Source of the DNA: Membranihabitans marinus
Lineage (GTDB): Bacteria > Bacteroidota > Bacteroidia > Chitinophagales > Saprospiraceae
NCBI RefSeq assembly: GCF_019802045.1
Contig: NZ_JAHVHU010000012.1
Coordinates: forward strand, 62,001-126,000
DNA: 64,000 nucleotides
Direction: 5' to 3'
Part shown: positions 27,941-37,773 of the stretch, piece after piece
How the letters are laid out: each line of letters opens with the position of its first letter
Position numbering within the stretch: position 1 is the first letter of the stretch
Notes under the pieces: model-generated
Told to the model about the DNA's origin: nothing
The model's input: only the letters and a program-made list of their open reading frames with translations
Database searches by the model: none
Position numbers and translations under genes: made by a program

Positions 27941-30900
27941 ATGATCAATACCATTATTTCGTTTTCTATACGAAACAAGTTTATCATAGGTCTATTCACC
28001 CTCGCACTAATTGGCGTGGGTATTTACTCGATGCGGACCATCAACCTGGGGTCCGTTCCTGATATTACGAACAACCAGGTACAAGTTATGACCGTTTCAC
28101 CCAATCTGGCGACGGAGGACATCGAGCAATTCGTCACTTACCCGGTCGAAATGGCGATGGGCAATCTGCCCGGAGTGAATGAGATCCGCTCCATTTCCCG
28201 ATTTGGACTCTCTGTGGTAACCGTCGTCTTTGATGATGACATGGGGATTTATAAGCCGCGACAGCTGGTCCAGGAAAAACTCAGTGAAGTCCAGGACAAA
28301 ATTCCCGAGCAATTTGGAAATCCATCCATGGGTCCGATCACGACAGGGTTGGGTGAAATCTATCAATACACGATAACCCCCATGCCGGGATATGATACCG
28401 CTTACACCACCACAGAACTTCGAACTATTCAGGATTGGGTGGTTCGCCGTCAATTGACCTTGGTGGACGGAGTGGTCGGGGTGAATGCATTTGGCGGGGC
28501 CATAAAACAATATGAAATTGCAGTTAATCCCGAGAAGTTGAATGCCAGTAATGTGACCATTTCCGAGGTATTCACCGCATTGGAGCGCAATAATGTGAAT
28601 ACTGGCGGTGCCTACATAGAGCGCAATAAAATGGCCAACTTCATCCGTGGAGAAGGACTGATTCGGTCCCTGGAGGACATCCGGCAGATTGTGATAAAAA
28701 CGACGAATGGACTCCCCATCATGATCGGTGATGTTGCCGAAAAAGTACACTACGGTAACCAGGTTCGATATGGGGCGTTTACACAGGATGGTCGGGAAGC
28801 TGTCGGAGGTATGGTTCTTATGCTCAAAGATGCAAACCCGAACAAGGTCATTCAAAATGTGCAGCAACGGATGAAGGTTATCCAGACTTCTTTGCCGGAA
28901 GGATTGGAGATCAAGCCTTTTCTGGATCGGAGTGACCTCATTGATCGGACGACCGGTACGGTGAAGAAAAATCTGATGGAAGGAGCCCTGATCGTCATTT
29001 TTGCGCTGGTATTTTTATTGGGTAGTCTGCGTGGCGGAATTATTACAGCAACCACGATACCGCTTTCGCTTCTCTTTGCCTTTATTATGATGAAGCAGTT
29101 CAATGTATGGGCTAATCTGATGAGCCTGGGTGCTATTGACTTTGGGATTATTATTGATGGTGCGGTGATTGTCATCGAAGGCACCGTATTTGAAATCCAA
29201 AAACGGATCAAGGACGGTCAGAAGAATTTTAATCAAGGCAAAATGGATCAGGTGGCCTATGAGGCGGGAAGTACAATGATGGGGTCTGCTTTTTTTGGTC
29301 AAATTATTATCCTGATTGTTTTTGCACCGATTTTGTTCCTCACAGGGATCGAGGGTAAGATGTTTCAACCCATGGCTTATACTTTTGGGTTTGCAATGAT
29401 CGGTGCCATATTGCTGTGTCTTACTTACGTCCCTATGATGGCGGCATTGTTTATGAAGCCCGTTGGCCCTACGCTTCCAAGCTCACGTTTTCTACGAACC
29501 GGAAAGCGGTGGTACAGCAGTCTGGAGCGTGGATTGGAAAAGATCAGTCACCGAATTATTCATGGAGTTCAATGGTTTTATCAGCCTCTTATCAAGGGGG
29601 CGCTTCGGTTTAAAGCAGTGGTCATCTTGGCAGCCATTCTTCTGCTGGGTACGGCTTTGTTTACTTTCTCCAGATTGGGTGGTGAGTTTATTCCCCAGCT
29701 CGATGAAGGTGATATAGCCATGCAGGCTTTGATTCGGCCCGGCTCCGGTTTGACAGAATCGATTGAAGTTTCAAAAAAAATAGAGTCGTTGTTACTGCAG
29801 CATTTTCCGGAAGTAAAAACGGCTGTAGCTCGTATTGGGGTGGCCGATATACCCACAGACCCCATGCCTATGGACATTTCCGATATGTTTATTATCCTGG
29901 AGAAAGACCAGTCAAAATGGACATCTGCGGCGAGCAAGGCCGAATTGATCGAAAAAATTAAGTCCAAACTAAATGAAGAATTGGTGGGTGTGAACCTGGT
30001 ATTTAGTCAACCCGTCGAGCTTCGATTCAATGAATTATTGACCGGGGTCCGGGAAGATGTTGCCGTGAAGTTGTACGGTGATGACTTGGAAATACTTGCT
30101 CGAAAAGCAGAAGAAATGGCGGGAATCATTCGAACTGTTCCCGGTGTTGGGGATGTCAGCGCCGAGCGTACGTCCGGATTGCCGCAGATGACGGTACAGT
30201 ATGACCGCAAAAAAATGGCGCAATACGGACTGGATATTGCAAAAGTCAACGACTACATCAACACGGCATTCGCCGGAGGGCAGGCTGGTGTGATCTTTGA
30301 GGGAGAAAAACGATTCGATCTGGTCGTTCGCTTTGATACCAACCATCGCAAGAATATTGATGATTTGCGAAATATGTATATCGATCTGGAGAACGGAACA
30401 CAAATACCCATTAAGGAAGTAGCGGAGATCAGTTATGTGCCTGGTCCCATGCAGATTTCCAGAGACAACACCTTTCGGAGAACCAATGTCGGGGTGAATA
30501 CCCGGGGCCGGGATGTGGAATCTGTCGTCAAAGATATACAGTCGAGACTGAACGAAGAACTGGAGCTTCCACCCGGATATTACATGACTTACGGTGGAGA
30601 ATTTGAAAATCTGCAGCGGGCAAAAAGTCGACTTTCTGTCGTCGTGCCAATTGCATTGGCTCTTATATTTATCTTACTCTATTTTGCCTTGCACTCCTTT
30701 TCACAAAGCGTCATGATCTATATGGCAATTCCGCTGGCCGCTATAGGCGGGGTCTTTGCGCTTTGGGTTCGCGGTATGCCATTTAGTATTTCTGCGGGGG
30801 TTGGGTTTATCGTTCTTTTTGGGGTGGCCGTCCTCAACGGATTGGTGCTGGTGAATCGATTCAACAGTTTGAAAGCAGAAGGTATGACGAGCATCCGGGT

Positions 30901-32383
30901 ACGAATTTTGACTGGAACAAAAGAACGGATCCGGCCCATCATGCTAACCGCTATGACCGATATATTTGGCTTTTTGCCCATGGCTTTTTCCACTACCTCA
31001 GGCGCAGAAGTGCAACGCCCTCTGGCTACCGTAGTCATCGGTGGAATGTTGACCGCAACCTTTTTAACACTGGTGGTTCTACCGGTATTGTATGCTCTTA
31101 TTGAGCGACAACGTGAAAAAAACAAAAGCAAGTCAAGTATGAAACCATCCTTAAATACCCTGGTGATTTTGGGGATACTTACGACACTGTGGAGCTTTCC
31201 CCGGACGGCGCACACCCAAACCAGTATGTCCGATACTCTTCCGGTCTTATCGCTGGAAGAGGCACAAGAACGAGCCGTAGTCAGCTACCCACAAATAAAG
31301 ATCAGGCATCTTCGTATCAATCAGGAAGAAGCACTGAAATCCACCGCGTGGGATCTGGGACGAACCGAAATATTTACCGGGCAGGATGGTGCTGGTCGAG
31401 GTTCACCGGGTACGTTTAATCAGATTGGGATCAAACAAAAGCAAATTGACCTATTCGGAATTAAACCGAAAAAACAATTGGCCGAAGCACGGATTACACA
31501 GGCACGCGACCAACTTGATCTGTCAAAATCGCAGTTGCGAAGAAATGTGAAGATGGATTGGGCAGCCGTCTATACTGCTCTGAAGAAATACGAAGTCTAT
31601 CACCGGATGGATTCGCTTTTTAAAGACGTTAAAAGGGCGGCCAGGATTCGGCTGGAAGTGGAAGAGTCGTCCAGGCTTTCATACCTGGCCACGACGAACC
31701 AGGCCAATGAGATTCGTATCCGGAAAGAACAGGCCTACCAGGATTATTTGAGCGGCCTGCACCAACTGAATGGATGGTTTGATTCCGATACTCTTTTTTC
31801 GGTGAAAACACCGCTATGGAACCATTTGACAGAGACTGGTTTACCAGTCCGGGATACCCTCGCTTCTCATCCCTCACTCACGCTAGCCCGGCAGGACATC
31901 GAGGTAGTGAGTGCTCGGGTTGAAACGCGTAAAGCTGCTTTGCTTCCAAGATTTCAACTGGAATACAGCCGCCAATCCATCGATGGAAAATCGGGGTATA
32001 ATTCTTATGAAATCGGGGTGGACATCCCGTTGTTCAGCAAGCCGGAACGTGGACGGATAAAGGAAGCGGAAGTAGAACAACAAATGGCGGTTGAAAACTA
32101 TCGGGAAGTTCAGATGAAGCTCCATGCCCGGTATCGATCCGCCCGGGAAAGGTATTTGAAATGGCTGGATTCCTGGAACTACTACACTTCGGAAGCATTG
32201 CCGTTGGCCCGGGAACAACGCGAAGGAGCAGCCATCGCATTCCAGGAAGGGGCTATCGACTATGTGACTTTTTTACAAAATACCAGGGATGCCATTCGCA
32301 TTGAAATCGATGCCTGGGATGCATTCGGACAGCTGCTGGAGAGTAAATATCTTCTGGAATATTATTTACAAACGACCAATTAA
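27941..32383 (+). CDS. Heavy-metal efflux RND pump (CzcA/CusA type) fused to TolC-like outer membrane factor
   Basis: This 1480-residue protein has RND permease residues 1 to about 1045 with both periplasmic porter halves and twelve membrane helices. In TM4, DFGIIIDGAVIVIE (about 400-413) matches the DFGxxxDGA signature of Zn/Co/Cd pumps more than the Cu/Ag CusA motif. From about residue 1067 a new segment begins (MKPSLNTLVILGILTTLW..., a signal-peptide look-alike) followed by a TolC-like outer membrane efflux domain (LSLEEAQERAVVSYPQIK, SLYYT-type helices, QEGAIDYVTFLQNTRDAIRIE). Fused CzcA-TolC genes are known in Bacteroidota. The pump exports divalent cations with proton motive force. It is followed after 12 bases by its adaptor. 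Confidence 0.93.
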   Translation: MINTIISFSIRNKFIIGLFTLALIGVGIYSMRTINLGSVPDITNNQVQVMTVSPNLATEDIEQFVTYPVEMAMGNLPGVNEIRSISRFGLSVVTVVFDDDMGIYKPRQLVQEKLSEVQDKIPEQFGNPSMGPITTGLGEIYQYTITPMPGYDTAYTTTELRTIQDWVVRRQLTLVDGVVGVNAFGGAIKQYEIAVNPEKLNASNVTISEVFTALERNNVNTGGAYIERNKMANFIRGEGLIRSLEDIRQIVIKTTNGLPIMIGDVAEKVHYGNQVRYGAFTQDGREAVGGMVLMLKDANPNKVIQNVQQRMKVIQTSLPEGLEIKPFLDRSDLIDRTTGTVKKNLMEGALIVIFALVFLLGSLRGGIITATTIPLSLLFAFIMMKQFNVWANLMSLGAIDFGIIIDGAVIVIEGTVFEIQKRIKDGQKNFNQGKMDQVAYEAGSTMMGSAFFGQIIILIVFAPILFLTGIEGKMFQPMAYTFGFAMIGAILLCLTYVPMMAALFMKPVGPTLPSSRFLRTGKRWYSSLERGLEKISHRIIHGVQWFYQPLIKGALRFKAVVILAAILLLGTALFTFSRLGGEFIPQLDEGDIAMQALIRPGSGLTESIEVSKKIESLLLQHFPEVKTAVARIGVADIPTDPMPMDISDMFIILEKDQSKWTSAASKAELIEKIKSKLNEELVGVNLVFSQPVELRFNELLTGVREDVAVKLYGDDLEILARKAEEMAGIIRTVPGVGDVSAERTSGLPQMTVQYDRKKMAQYGLDIAKVNDYINTAFAGGQAGVIFEGEKRFDLVVRFDTNHRKNIDDLRNMYIDLENGTQIPIKEVAEISYVPGPMQISRDNTFRRTNVGVNTRGRDVESVVKDIQSRLNEELELPPGYYMTYGGEFENLQRAKSRLSVVVPIALALIFILLYFALHSFSQSVMIYMAIPLAAIGGVFALWVRGMPFSISAGVGFIVLFGVAVLNGLVLVNRFNSLKAEGMTSIRVRILTGTKERIRPIMLTAMTDIFGFLPMAFSTTSGAEVQRPLATVVIGGMLTATFLTLVVLPVLYALIERQREKNKSKSSMKPSLNTLVILGILTTLWSFPRTAHTQTSMSDTLPVLSLEEAQERAVVSYPQIKIRHLRINQEEALKSTAWDLGRTEIFTGQDGAGRGSPGTFNQIGIKQKQIDLFGIKPKKQLAEARITQARDQLDLSKSQLRRNVKMDWAAVYTALKKYEVYHRMDSLFKDVKRAARIRLEVEESSRLSYLATTNQANEIRIRKEQAYQDYLSGLHQLNGWFDSDTLFSVKTPLWNHLTETGLPVRDTLASHPSLTLARQDIEVVSARVETRKAALLPRFQLEYSRQSIDGKSGYNSYEIGVDIPLFSKPERGRIKEAEVEQQMAVENYREVQMKLHARYRSARERYLKWLDSWNYYTSEALPLAREQREGAAIAFQEGAIDYVTFLQNTRDAIRIEIDAWDAFGQLLESKYLLEYYLQTTN

Positions 32384-32395
32384 AAAATATAAAAT

Positions 32396-33595
32396 ATGAA
32401 AAACTCAATTTATATATTGATCTATGCGCTTTTTATCGGCTCGCCGATGTCCTGCCATTTGATGGACGAAAAAGAGGTGAAACCGGCTGATCCGTCTGAG
32501 GTTATGGCGGAAGACCATTCCGGTTTTCAGGAGGTCCACTTCTCGCAGTACAAATTTGAAACTCTGGGATTCAAAGTGGATACCTTTCCCATGCGCAATC
32601 TGACGGATATCGTCTATGCCAATGGTCAGCTTGAGGTGCCGCCGCAACATGAAGCTACCATCACGCCCATCCTGGGTGGGAATGTGAAGGACATTCTGGT
32701 GATCGAGGGCGATCGGGTACGAAAAAATCAGCCGCTGGCTTACATCGCTCATCCGGATTTTACAACGCTTCAAACGGACTACCAACGCGCACACAGCCGA
32801 CTCGAATTTATGGAGCAGGAATATGAGCGACAAAAGAGACTCCATGAAGCCAATGTGGGAGCTGGACAAGCTTTCCAGCAAACAGCATCCGAACTGAAAA
32901 CGCTTCGGGTCGACCTCAAAGGGTACGAAACAAAACTCAGACAGCTACATTTGAATCCGGAGAAGATCGCAGAAGGTGAGATCTATGACCGGATTCCGGT
33001 TCGGAGTCCGATCAACGGGTTTGTAGAAAAGGTTCGGATACAAATGGGACAGTATGTCCAACCACAGACGACCATGTTTTTGGTCATGAATACCGATCAT
33101 ATTCATGCCGATCTCATGGTGTTCGAAAAAGATGTATCCAAAGTTCATACGGGGCAGACCGTTACATTCACCGTGGAATCCGCACCAGGATCGGAATTGA
33201 CGGCTGAAATCTATTCAGTAGGGCGTCAGTTTGAGGAGAATCCCAAAGCGATCCATATTCATGCGGATATCAAACAGAAAAAAGATAATCTGATTCCGGG
33301 AATGTATATCAATGGGAAAATTCAAACCACCTCAGAGCGGGTCACCGCTTTGCCTGAAGAAGCCATCATCGAAGAGGAAGGGGCTTCGTATATATTTATT
33401 GCAGAGGAACGAAATAAGAACGATGAAACAGAATGGTATTTTAAAATGACCGAAGTACGAACTGGAATTGCGGATGGAGGTTGGGTGGAAATCAAACCAC
33501 TTGAGCCCATACCACAGGGTGCGCAGGTAGCCTGGAACAATGCATACTACCTCATCTCAGAAATGAAGAAAAGTGAGACATCACACAGTCATTAG
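32396..33595 (+). CDS. RND efflux periplasmic adaptor (CzcB/CusB-like)
   Basis: This 399-residue protein has an N-terminal signal with a possible lipobox (GSPMSC; the residues before Cys are unusual). It then shows the adaptor order: barrel-sandwich half (GQLEVPPQHEATITPILGGNVKDILVIEGDRVRKNQPLAYI), alpha-hairpin (about 125-185, YQRAHSRLEFMEQEYERQKRLHEANVG), the second lipoyl half (RIPVRSPINGFVEKVRIQMGQYVQPQT) and beta-barrel/membrane-proximal domains. It ends in a His-rich tail (SETSHSH). It links the RND pump to the outer membrane factor. It lies directly downstream of the fused pump gene, so the whole tripartite machine is encoded by two genes. Confidence 0.93.
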   Translation: MKNSIYILIYALFIGSPMSCHLMDEKEVKPADPSEVMAEDHSGFQEVHFSQYKFETLGFKVDTFPMRNLTDIVYANGQLEVPPQHEATITPILGGNVKDILVIEGDRVRKNQPLAYIAHPDFTTLQTDYQRAHSRLEFMEQEYERQKRLHEANVGAGQAFQQTASELKTLRVDLKGYETKLRQLHLNPEKIAEGEIYDRIPVRSPINGFVEKVRIQMGQYVQPQTTMFLVMNTDHIHADLMVFEKDVSKVHTGQTVTFTVESAPGSELTAEIYSVGRQFEENPKAIHIHADIKQKKDNLIPGMYINGKIQTTSERVTALPEEAIIEEEGASYIFIAEERNKNDETEWYFKMTEVRTGIADGGWVEIKPLEPIPQGAQVAWNNAYYLISEMKKSETSHSH

Positions 33596-33676
33596 GAAGT
33601 GGGGAGTCTTTAGTTTGTAGTAGATAGAAGGTCGTGGATTTCGGTTGGCTAGGTACCGACTCTGCGTCTAAATGGT

Positions 33677-33765
33677 TCTTTAGAGACATATCATAGGTAA
33701 AAAAATACATATGGTTAAGGTGATGCGTGCCGTCACGTATGCTGCAAAAACGCTGATTGCTGCTT
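33677..33765 (+). repeat. Dispersed repeat copy A (CTTTAGAGACAT...)
   Basis: This roughly 89-base unit begins TCTTTAGAGACATATCATAGG and contains GTGCCGTCACGTATGCTGC. A second, diverged copy follows at 33795. Both have the layout of short intergenic repeats seen in Bacteroidota (CTTTAGGGACAT...GGTAGAAAA...CCGT.AGGTACGC). No coding potential is seen. Confidence 0.6.
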
Positions 33766-33794
33766 TGCTGGACACTGAATCTTTGTGTAAGTTG

Positions 33795-33885
33795 TCCTTT
33801 AGGGACATAGCATAGGTAGAAAAAACCAATTGGATTAGGCGAAGTGTTCCGTCAGGTACGCTTCAAAAGCGCAGGTTGATGCTCG
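33795..33885 (+). repeat. Dispersed repeat copy B (CTTTAGGGACAT...)
   Basis: This is the second copy of the 33677 repeat, same strand, starting TCCTTTAGGGACATAGCATA and containing TTCCGTCAGGTACGCTTC. By eye it is about 70% identical to copy A, with a start-to-start distance of 118 bases. Together they fill most of the 505-base gap between the adaptor and the P-type ATPase; the rest (33886-34100) shows no gene. Confidence 0.6.
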
Positions 33886-34100
33886 GGAAGATCAGAAATG
33901 GTTATCTTGTGATTTGCAAAAATGGCCGATGAACTTTCGGCGGGCGGAGCGGTAACAAGGGGGAGCTGATTGCGGTCTGTAAATTGTCGAGATTGAACAA
34001 AGGCACAGAAATAGTTGTGTTATAAACTTCAGCACTATACGTATCAGCGTGTAAATAGATTCGACGCCATTGTAACGCAAAAAATAGAAAAAGTTAACGA

Positions 34101-36593
34101 ATGAAGAAGTTGAAAATACAGATACCACTTATTCTTCCTGAAGTTCCTGATGAGAAGGATCAATGCGTGGACAAGTTAATGCAACAGTTGGAAGGCATTA
34201 ATGGTCTGGAGCGGGTCCATGTGGATGCGAATACCGATCAAAATGTGCCCCAGCTTTGCTTTCATTACGATCCCGAGGTTATATCCATTGATCGGATTCA
34301 AAAGCTGGCTGAACAAACCGGTGCTGAAATCACCAAAAAATTTGGTCACAAACTCATAGAGGTGGAAGGGATCCGTCATGTCCGGCATGCCCGTCACATA
34401 GAGGAAAGCTTACGAGATAAGCATGGGGTGTTGGAAGCTTCGGTATCGGCCTCCGGAATGATTCGTCTGGAATTTGATCAGACGAAGATCACTGTGCCGG
34501 AAATACTTCAGGCGATCCGTGAGGAGGGATTGGATATTTCAGATTCTCAGGTCAGCGCAGAGCGTTTTCTACAGCAGGCGAACGGAGACGGTCAGACAGA
34601 TCAGGATGTTTCAGAGCAGGATCATGATGAAGGTGCAGGTCACGATCATTCCCACGGCGGAATATTTGGTAAAAACACAGAGCTGATCTTTTCTATTCTC
34701 AGTGGGATTTTGCTTGGTGTTGGATTTGGCCTGTCTTTTATCGAAGCGGTACCTTTCTGGGTAAGTTTGACTCTGTATATTGGAGCTTACTTTTTTGGTG
34801 GATTTTACACCGCTAAAGAGGGTTTAGGCACCATTTTAAAAGGTGGATTTGATATTGATTTTCTCATGTTGGTCGCTGCAATAGGTGCGGCAATTCTGGG
34901 TGCCTGGGCAGAAGGTGCCTTGTTGTTGTTTCTATTTAGTCTCGGTCATGCCTTGGAGCATTATGCCATGAATAAAGCACGGAAATCCATCAGCGCGCTG
35001 GCAGATTTAGCACCAAAAACGGCTCTGCTTAAAAAGAATGGAAGCACGACGGAAGTCGATATTGAAGCCCTGAAGGTGGGGGATGTCATCGTAGTCCGGC
35101 CGAATAGTAAAATTGCAGCCGATGGCGTGATCATCAAAGGAAGCAGTTCTGTGAATCAGGCACCGATCACCGGAGAAAGTGTGCCGGTGGATAAGGAGCC
35201 GGTAAAAGATCCTGATAAAGACTGGTCGGCAGAAAAGGACATCAAAGAAGAACACAGGGTGTTTTCGGGTACCATCAATGGCAATCATTTGCTGGAAGTA
35301 AAAGTGATTAATGAGGCGAGCGATTCTACGCTTTCCCGGCTTGTCAAACTGGTTCATGAAGCACAAACTCAAAAATCACCGACGCAGCGATTTACAGATA
35401 AATTTGAAAAATATTTTGTGCCCGCTGTATTGGCCTTGGTCGTGCTCCTGCTCGGCGCTTTCCTGGTCATCGATGAGGAATTCAGTGACAGTTTTTACCG
35501 GGCGATGGCAGTATTGGTGGCGGCCAGTCCGTGTGCGTTAGCGATTTCGACACCCAGTGCCGTTTTGAGTGGTGTGGCCCGGGCCGCGCAGGGCGGTGTT
35601 TTGATTAAAGGCGGTCGGCCTTTGGAAGACTTGGGTGATTTGACGGCCATGGCTTTTGATAAAACCGGAACCCTGACCGAGGGAAGGCCAAAACTCACTA
35701 AGTTAATTGCCTTAGGCAGCCATAGTGAAGAAGAAGTTTTGAAATTGGCGGTGTCCGTAGAGCGTCTGAGTGAACATCCACTGGCAAAAGCGGTGGTGCG
35801 GGATGGAGAAGAACGTCTGGGGGGTATGGACATCCCTGCGGCACAGGATATGGAAGCAGTCCAGGGACGGGGTGTGAAAGCCTTCTTAGCCAACGATCAG
35901 GTGTACATGGGGAACCTGGATCTTTATAATGAAGTCGGAGGCCCTCCGCCCCCAGCTGAGGCAGCTGAAAAGGTGAAAGATCTGGAATCGGGTGGTCATA
36001 CCACGATGTTGATCCGAAAAAATGAAGCGTATATTGGTATTATTGCGCTCATGGATACCCCAAGGAAAGACGCCAAAAGCACACTGGAGGCGTTGAAAAA
36101 GATCGGTATACGACGCATGGTGATGTTGACCGGAGACAACCAAAACGTAGCCGATGCGGTGGCCAAAGAAATAGGGATGTCAGAAGCGTGGGGAAGTCTG
36201 TTGCCGGAAGAAAAAGTGGCCGCTATTAAAAAGCTGAGGGAGAAAGAAGACAAGATTGCCATGATCGGTGATGGCGTGAATGACGCCCCGGCTATGGCGA
36301 CCAGTACAGTCGGTATATCGATGGGGGCTGCAGGTAGTGATGTGGCACTTGAGACGGCGGATATCGCCCTGATGGCTGACCGGCTGGATGTTCTGCCGTT
36401 TGCAATAGGGCTGAGCAGGAAGGCGAACAATATCATCAAACAAAATCTTTTTATCAGTCTGGGAATGGTGGCACTATTAATTCCACTAACTGTTTCGGGA
36501 GTGGCATCCATTGGACCGGCAGTCGTGATGCATGAAGGATCTACCTTAGTGGTGGTGTTCAATGCGTTGCGGTTGTTGGCGTATAAGCGTTAG
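34101..36593 (+). CDS. Heavy-metal P-type ATPase, P1B-4-like (SPC motif)
   Basis: This 830-residue protein has two ferredoxin-like HMA folds at about 1-80 and 85-150, both without the usual CxxC. A short His/Asp-rich linker follows (EQDHDEGAGHDHSHGG), then the membrane helices, actuator TGES (about 355-358), membrane metal motif SPCALAIS (about 475), phosphorylation motif DKTGTLTEG (about 520), hinge GDGVNDAPAM (about 722) and a last helix with HEGSTLVVVFNALRLL (about 811). SPC together with HEG(S/G)T marks subgroup P1B-4, which exports Co, Fe or Zn-type cations by ATP hydrolysis. It follows the RND pump genes in the same direction and probably moves the same metal from cytosol to periplasm. 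Confidence 0.92.
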   Translation: MKKLKIQIPLILPEVPDEKDQCVDKLMQQLEGINGLERVHVDANTDQNVPQLCFHYDPEVISIDRIQKLAEQTGAEITKKFGHKLIEVEGIRHVRHARHIEESLRDKHGVLEASVSASGMIRLEFDQTKITVPEILQAIREEGLDISDSQVSAERFLQQANGDGQTDQDVSEQDHDEGAGHDHSHGGIFGKNTELIFSILSGILLGVGFGLSFIEAVPFWVSLTLYIGAYFFGGFYTAKEGLGTILKGGFDIDFLMLVAAIGAAILGAWAEGALLLFLFSLGHALEHYAMNKARKSISALADLAPKTALLKKNGSTTEVDIEALKVGDVIVVRPNSKIAADGVIIKGSSSVNQAPITGESVPVDKEPVKDPDKDWSAEKDIKEEHRVFSGTINGNHLLEVKVINEASDSTLSRLVKLVHEAQTQKSPTQRFTDKFEKYFVPAVLALVVLLLGAFLVIDEEFSDSFYRAMAVLVAASPCALAISTPSAVLSGVARAAQGGVLIKGGRPLEDLGDLTAMAFDKTGTLTEGRPKLTKLIALGSHSEEEVLKLAVSVERLSEHPLAKAVVRDGEERLGGMDIPAAQDMEAVQGRGVKAFLANDQVYMGNLDLYNEVGGPPPPAEAAEKVKDLESGGHTTMLIRKNEAYIGIIALMDTPRKDAKSTLEALKKIGIRRMVMLTGDNQNVADAVAKEIGMSEAWGSLLPEEKVAAIKKLREKEDKIAMIGDGVNDAPAMATSTVGISMGAAGSDVALETADIALMADRLDVLPFAIGLSRKANNIIKQNLFISLGMVALLIPLTVSGVASIGPAVVMHEGSTLVVVFNALRLLAYKR

Positions 36594-36788
36594 CCTCTGG
36601 AGCTCTTCTATTGCGATTTAAGATTCCAGATGGCTATAGGGTGACTGGAAAATGGCAGGTGTTTGGATTTGAAGTTTTGAACATCTCTGTTTTTCAATGC
36701 AGCTATCCAAAGATCGATTTTTGATATCCAGGTGGACAAACCAACAGACGAAGAATATGGGCCCAGATTCAGAGACTATAGATTTCTT

Positions 36789-36796
36789 TATCTTTG
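36789..36796 (+). promoter_or_regulatory. -7 promoter element (TATCTTTG)
   Basis: TATCTTTG matches the Bacteroidota -7 consensus TAnnTTTG exactly and lies 26 bases upstream of the ATG at 36823. It supports that start over the longer open frame from 36697. A -33 TTTG is not clear. Confidence 0.5.
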
Positions 36797-36822
36797 CACA
36801 TAAATCATTTGAACAGAAATTT

Positions 36823-37773
36823 ATGAAGATCTCCGGTTTTGGAATGGCGCGCAATGCCTCAAAATTGTACTATCCCGTCAAGCAGTCGATTGCTTCGATT
36901 TTACCCATCGTGGATGAATATGTATTTGCTCTGGGAAAAGGCGATGCGGATGACCGAACGCGTGAAGAACTATTGTCGTTGAATTCGGATAAGCTTAAAA
37001 TCATTGACACGGTGTGGGATTTGGAAGAATTTCCCAACGGGACCGAGAATCCCCACCAGACCGATATCGCGAAAGAAGCCTGCACCGGAGACTGGTTAAT
37101 TCACCTGCAGGCCGATGAGGTGTTGCATGAAGACGATCTGGACACCATCGTGAAGAAATGTGAACAACGGCTCGATGACCATCGGATCGAAGGATTTTTA
37201 TTGAATTACCTGCATTTTTACGGGGATTATAATCACTATGCGCATCAACACGGCTGGTATCAGAAGGAAATACGCATTATCCGAAATCTTCCGGAAATTC
37301 ATTCTTTCTGGACGGCGCAGTCTTTTCGTAAAATCCCCGATTTTGACGGAAAAAGCTATCAAAAGAAAGAAGGTACTGAAAAGCTAACCGTTGAATCCAT
37401 CGATGCTATGGTATACCACTATGGCTGGGTACGCCCCCCTGCGGTGATGCAGCGAAAGTCCAAATCGCTGGAAACGATCCACCGGGGGGAAGCTACGGCG
37501 AATCAGATGTATGCGGATCGAGCCCTGCAGTACGATTATGGAGACATGACCCAAATGTCCCGTTTCCAGGGAACCCACCCGGCCGTGATGAAAGAATGGA
37601 TGGAGGACTTTCATTGGAGAGATGATCTTACTTTCGAAAAAGGGTACCAGCCGCAGCGACCACTGATGAAGCACGAAAAAATGAAGTACAAACTATTGGG
37701 TTGGGTGGAGCAAAAATTACTGGGTGGGAAGCATTTGTTCCCCTATCACAACTGGAAAGAAATCAAACCGTAG
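36823..37773 (+). CDS. GT-A-fold glycosyltransferase-like protein
   Basis: I start at ATG 36823 (316 residues), where the family-like sequence MKISGFGMARNASKLYYPV begins and a promoter element sits just upstream. The N-terminal half shows a GT2-like pattern: SIASILPIVDEYVFALGKGDADDRT, then CTGDWLIHLQADEVLHEDDLDTI, where QADE is in the place of the DxD metal/nucleotide-sugar motif. The C-terminal part (HYGWVRPPAVMQRKSKSLETIHRG, WRDDLTFEKGYQP) is conserved in related GT2-type glycosyltransferase-like proteins I recall. No membrane helix is seen, so it is cytosolic. The acceptor is unknown. It stands alone. Confidence 0.75.
   Translation: MKISGFGMARNASKLYYPVKQSIASILPIVDEYVFALGKGDADDRTREELLSLNSDKLKIIDTVWDLEEFPNGTENPHQTDIAKEACTGDWLIHLQADEVLHEDDLDTIVKKCEQRLDDHRIEGFLLNYLHFYGDYNHYAHQHGWYQKEIRIIRNLPEIHSFWTAQSFRKIPDFDGKSYQKKEGTEKLTVESIDAMVYHYGWVRPPAVMQRKSKSLETIHRGEATANQMYADRALQYDYGDMTQMSRFQGTHPAVMKEWMEDFHWRDDLTFEKGYQPQRPLMKHEKMKYKLLGWVEQKLLGGKHLFPYHNWKEIKP

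Noticed and set aside
28097-28867. 256-codon minus-strand frame inside the CzcA-type gene
   Set aside because: It is antisense to conserved pump sequence and has no family features.
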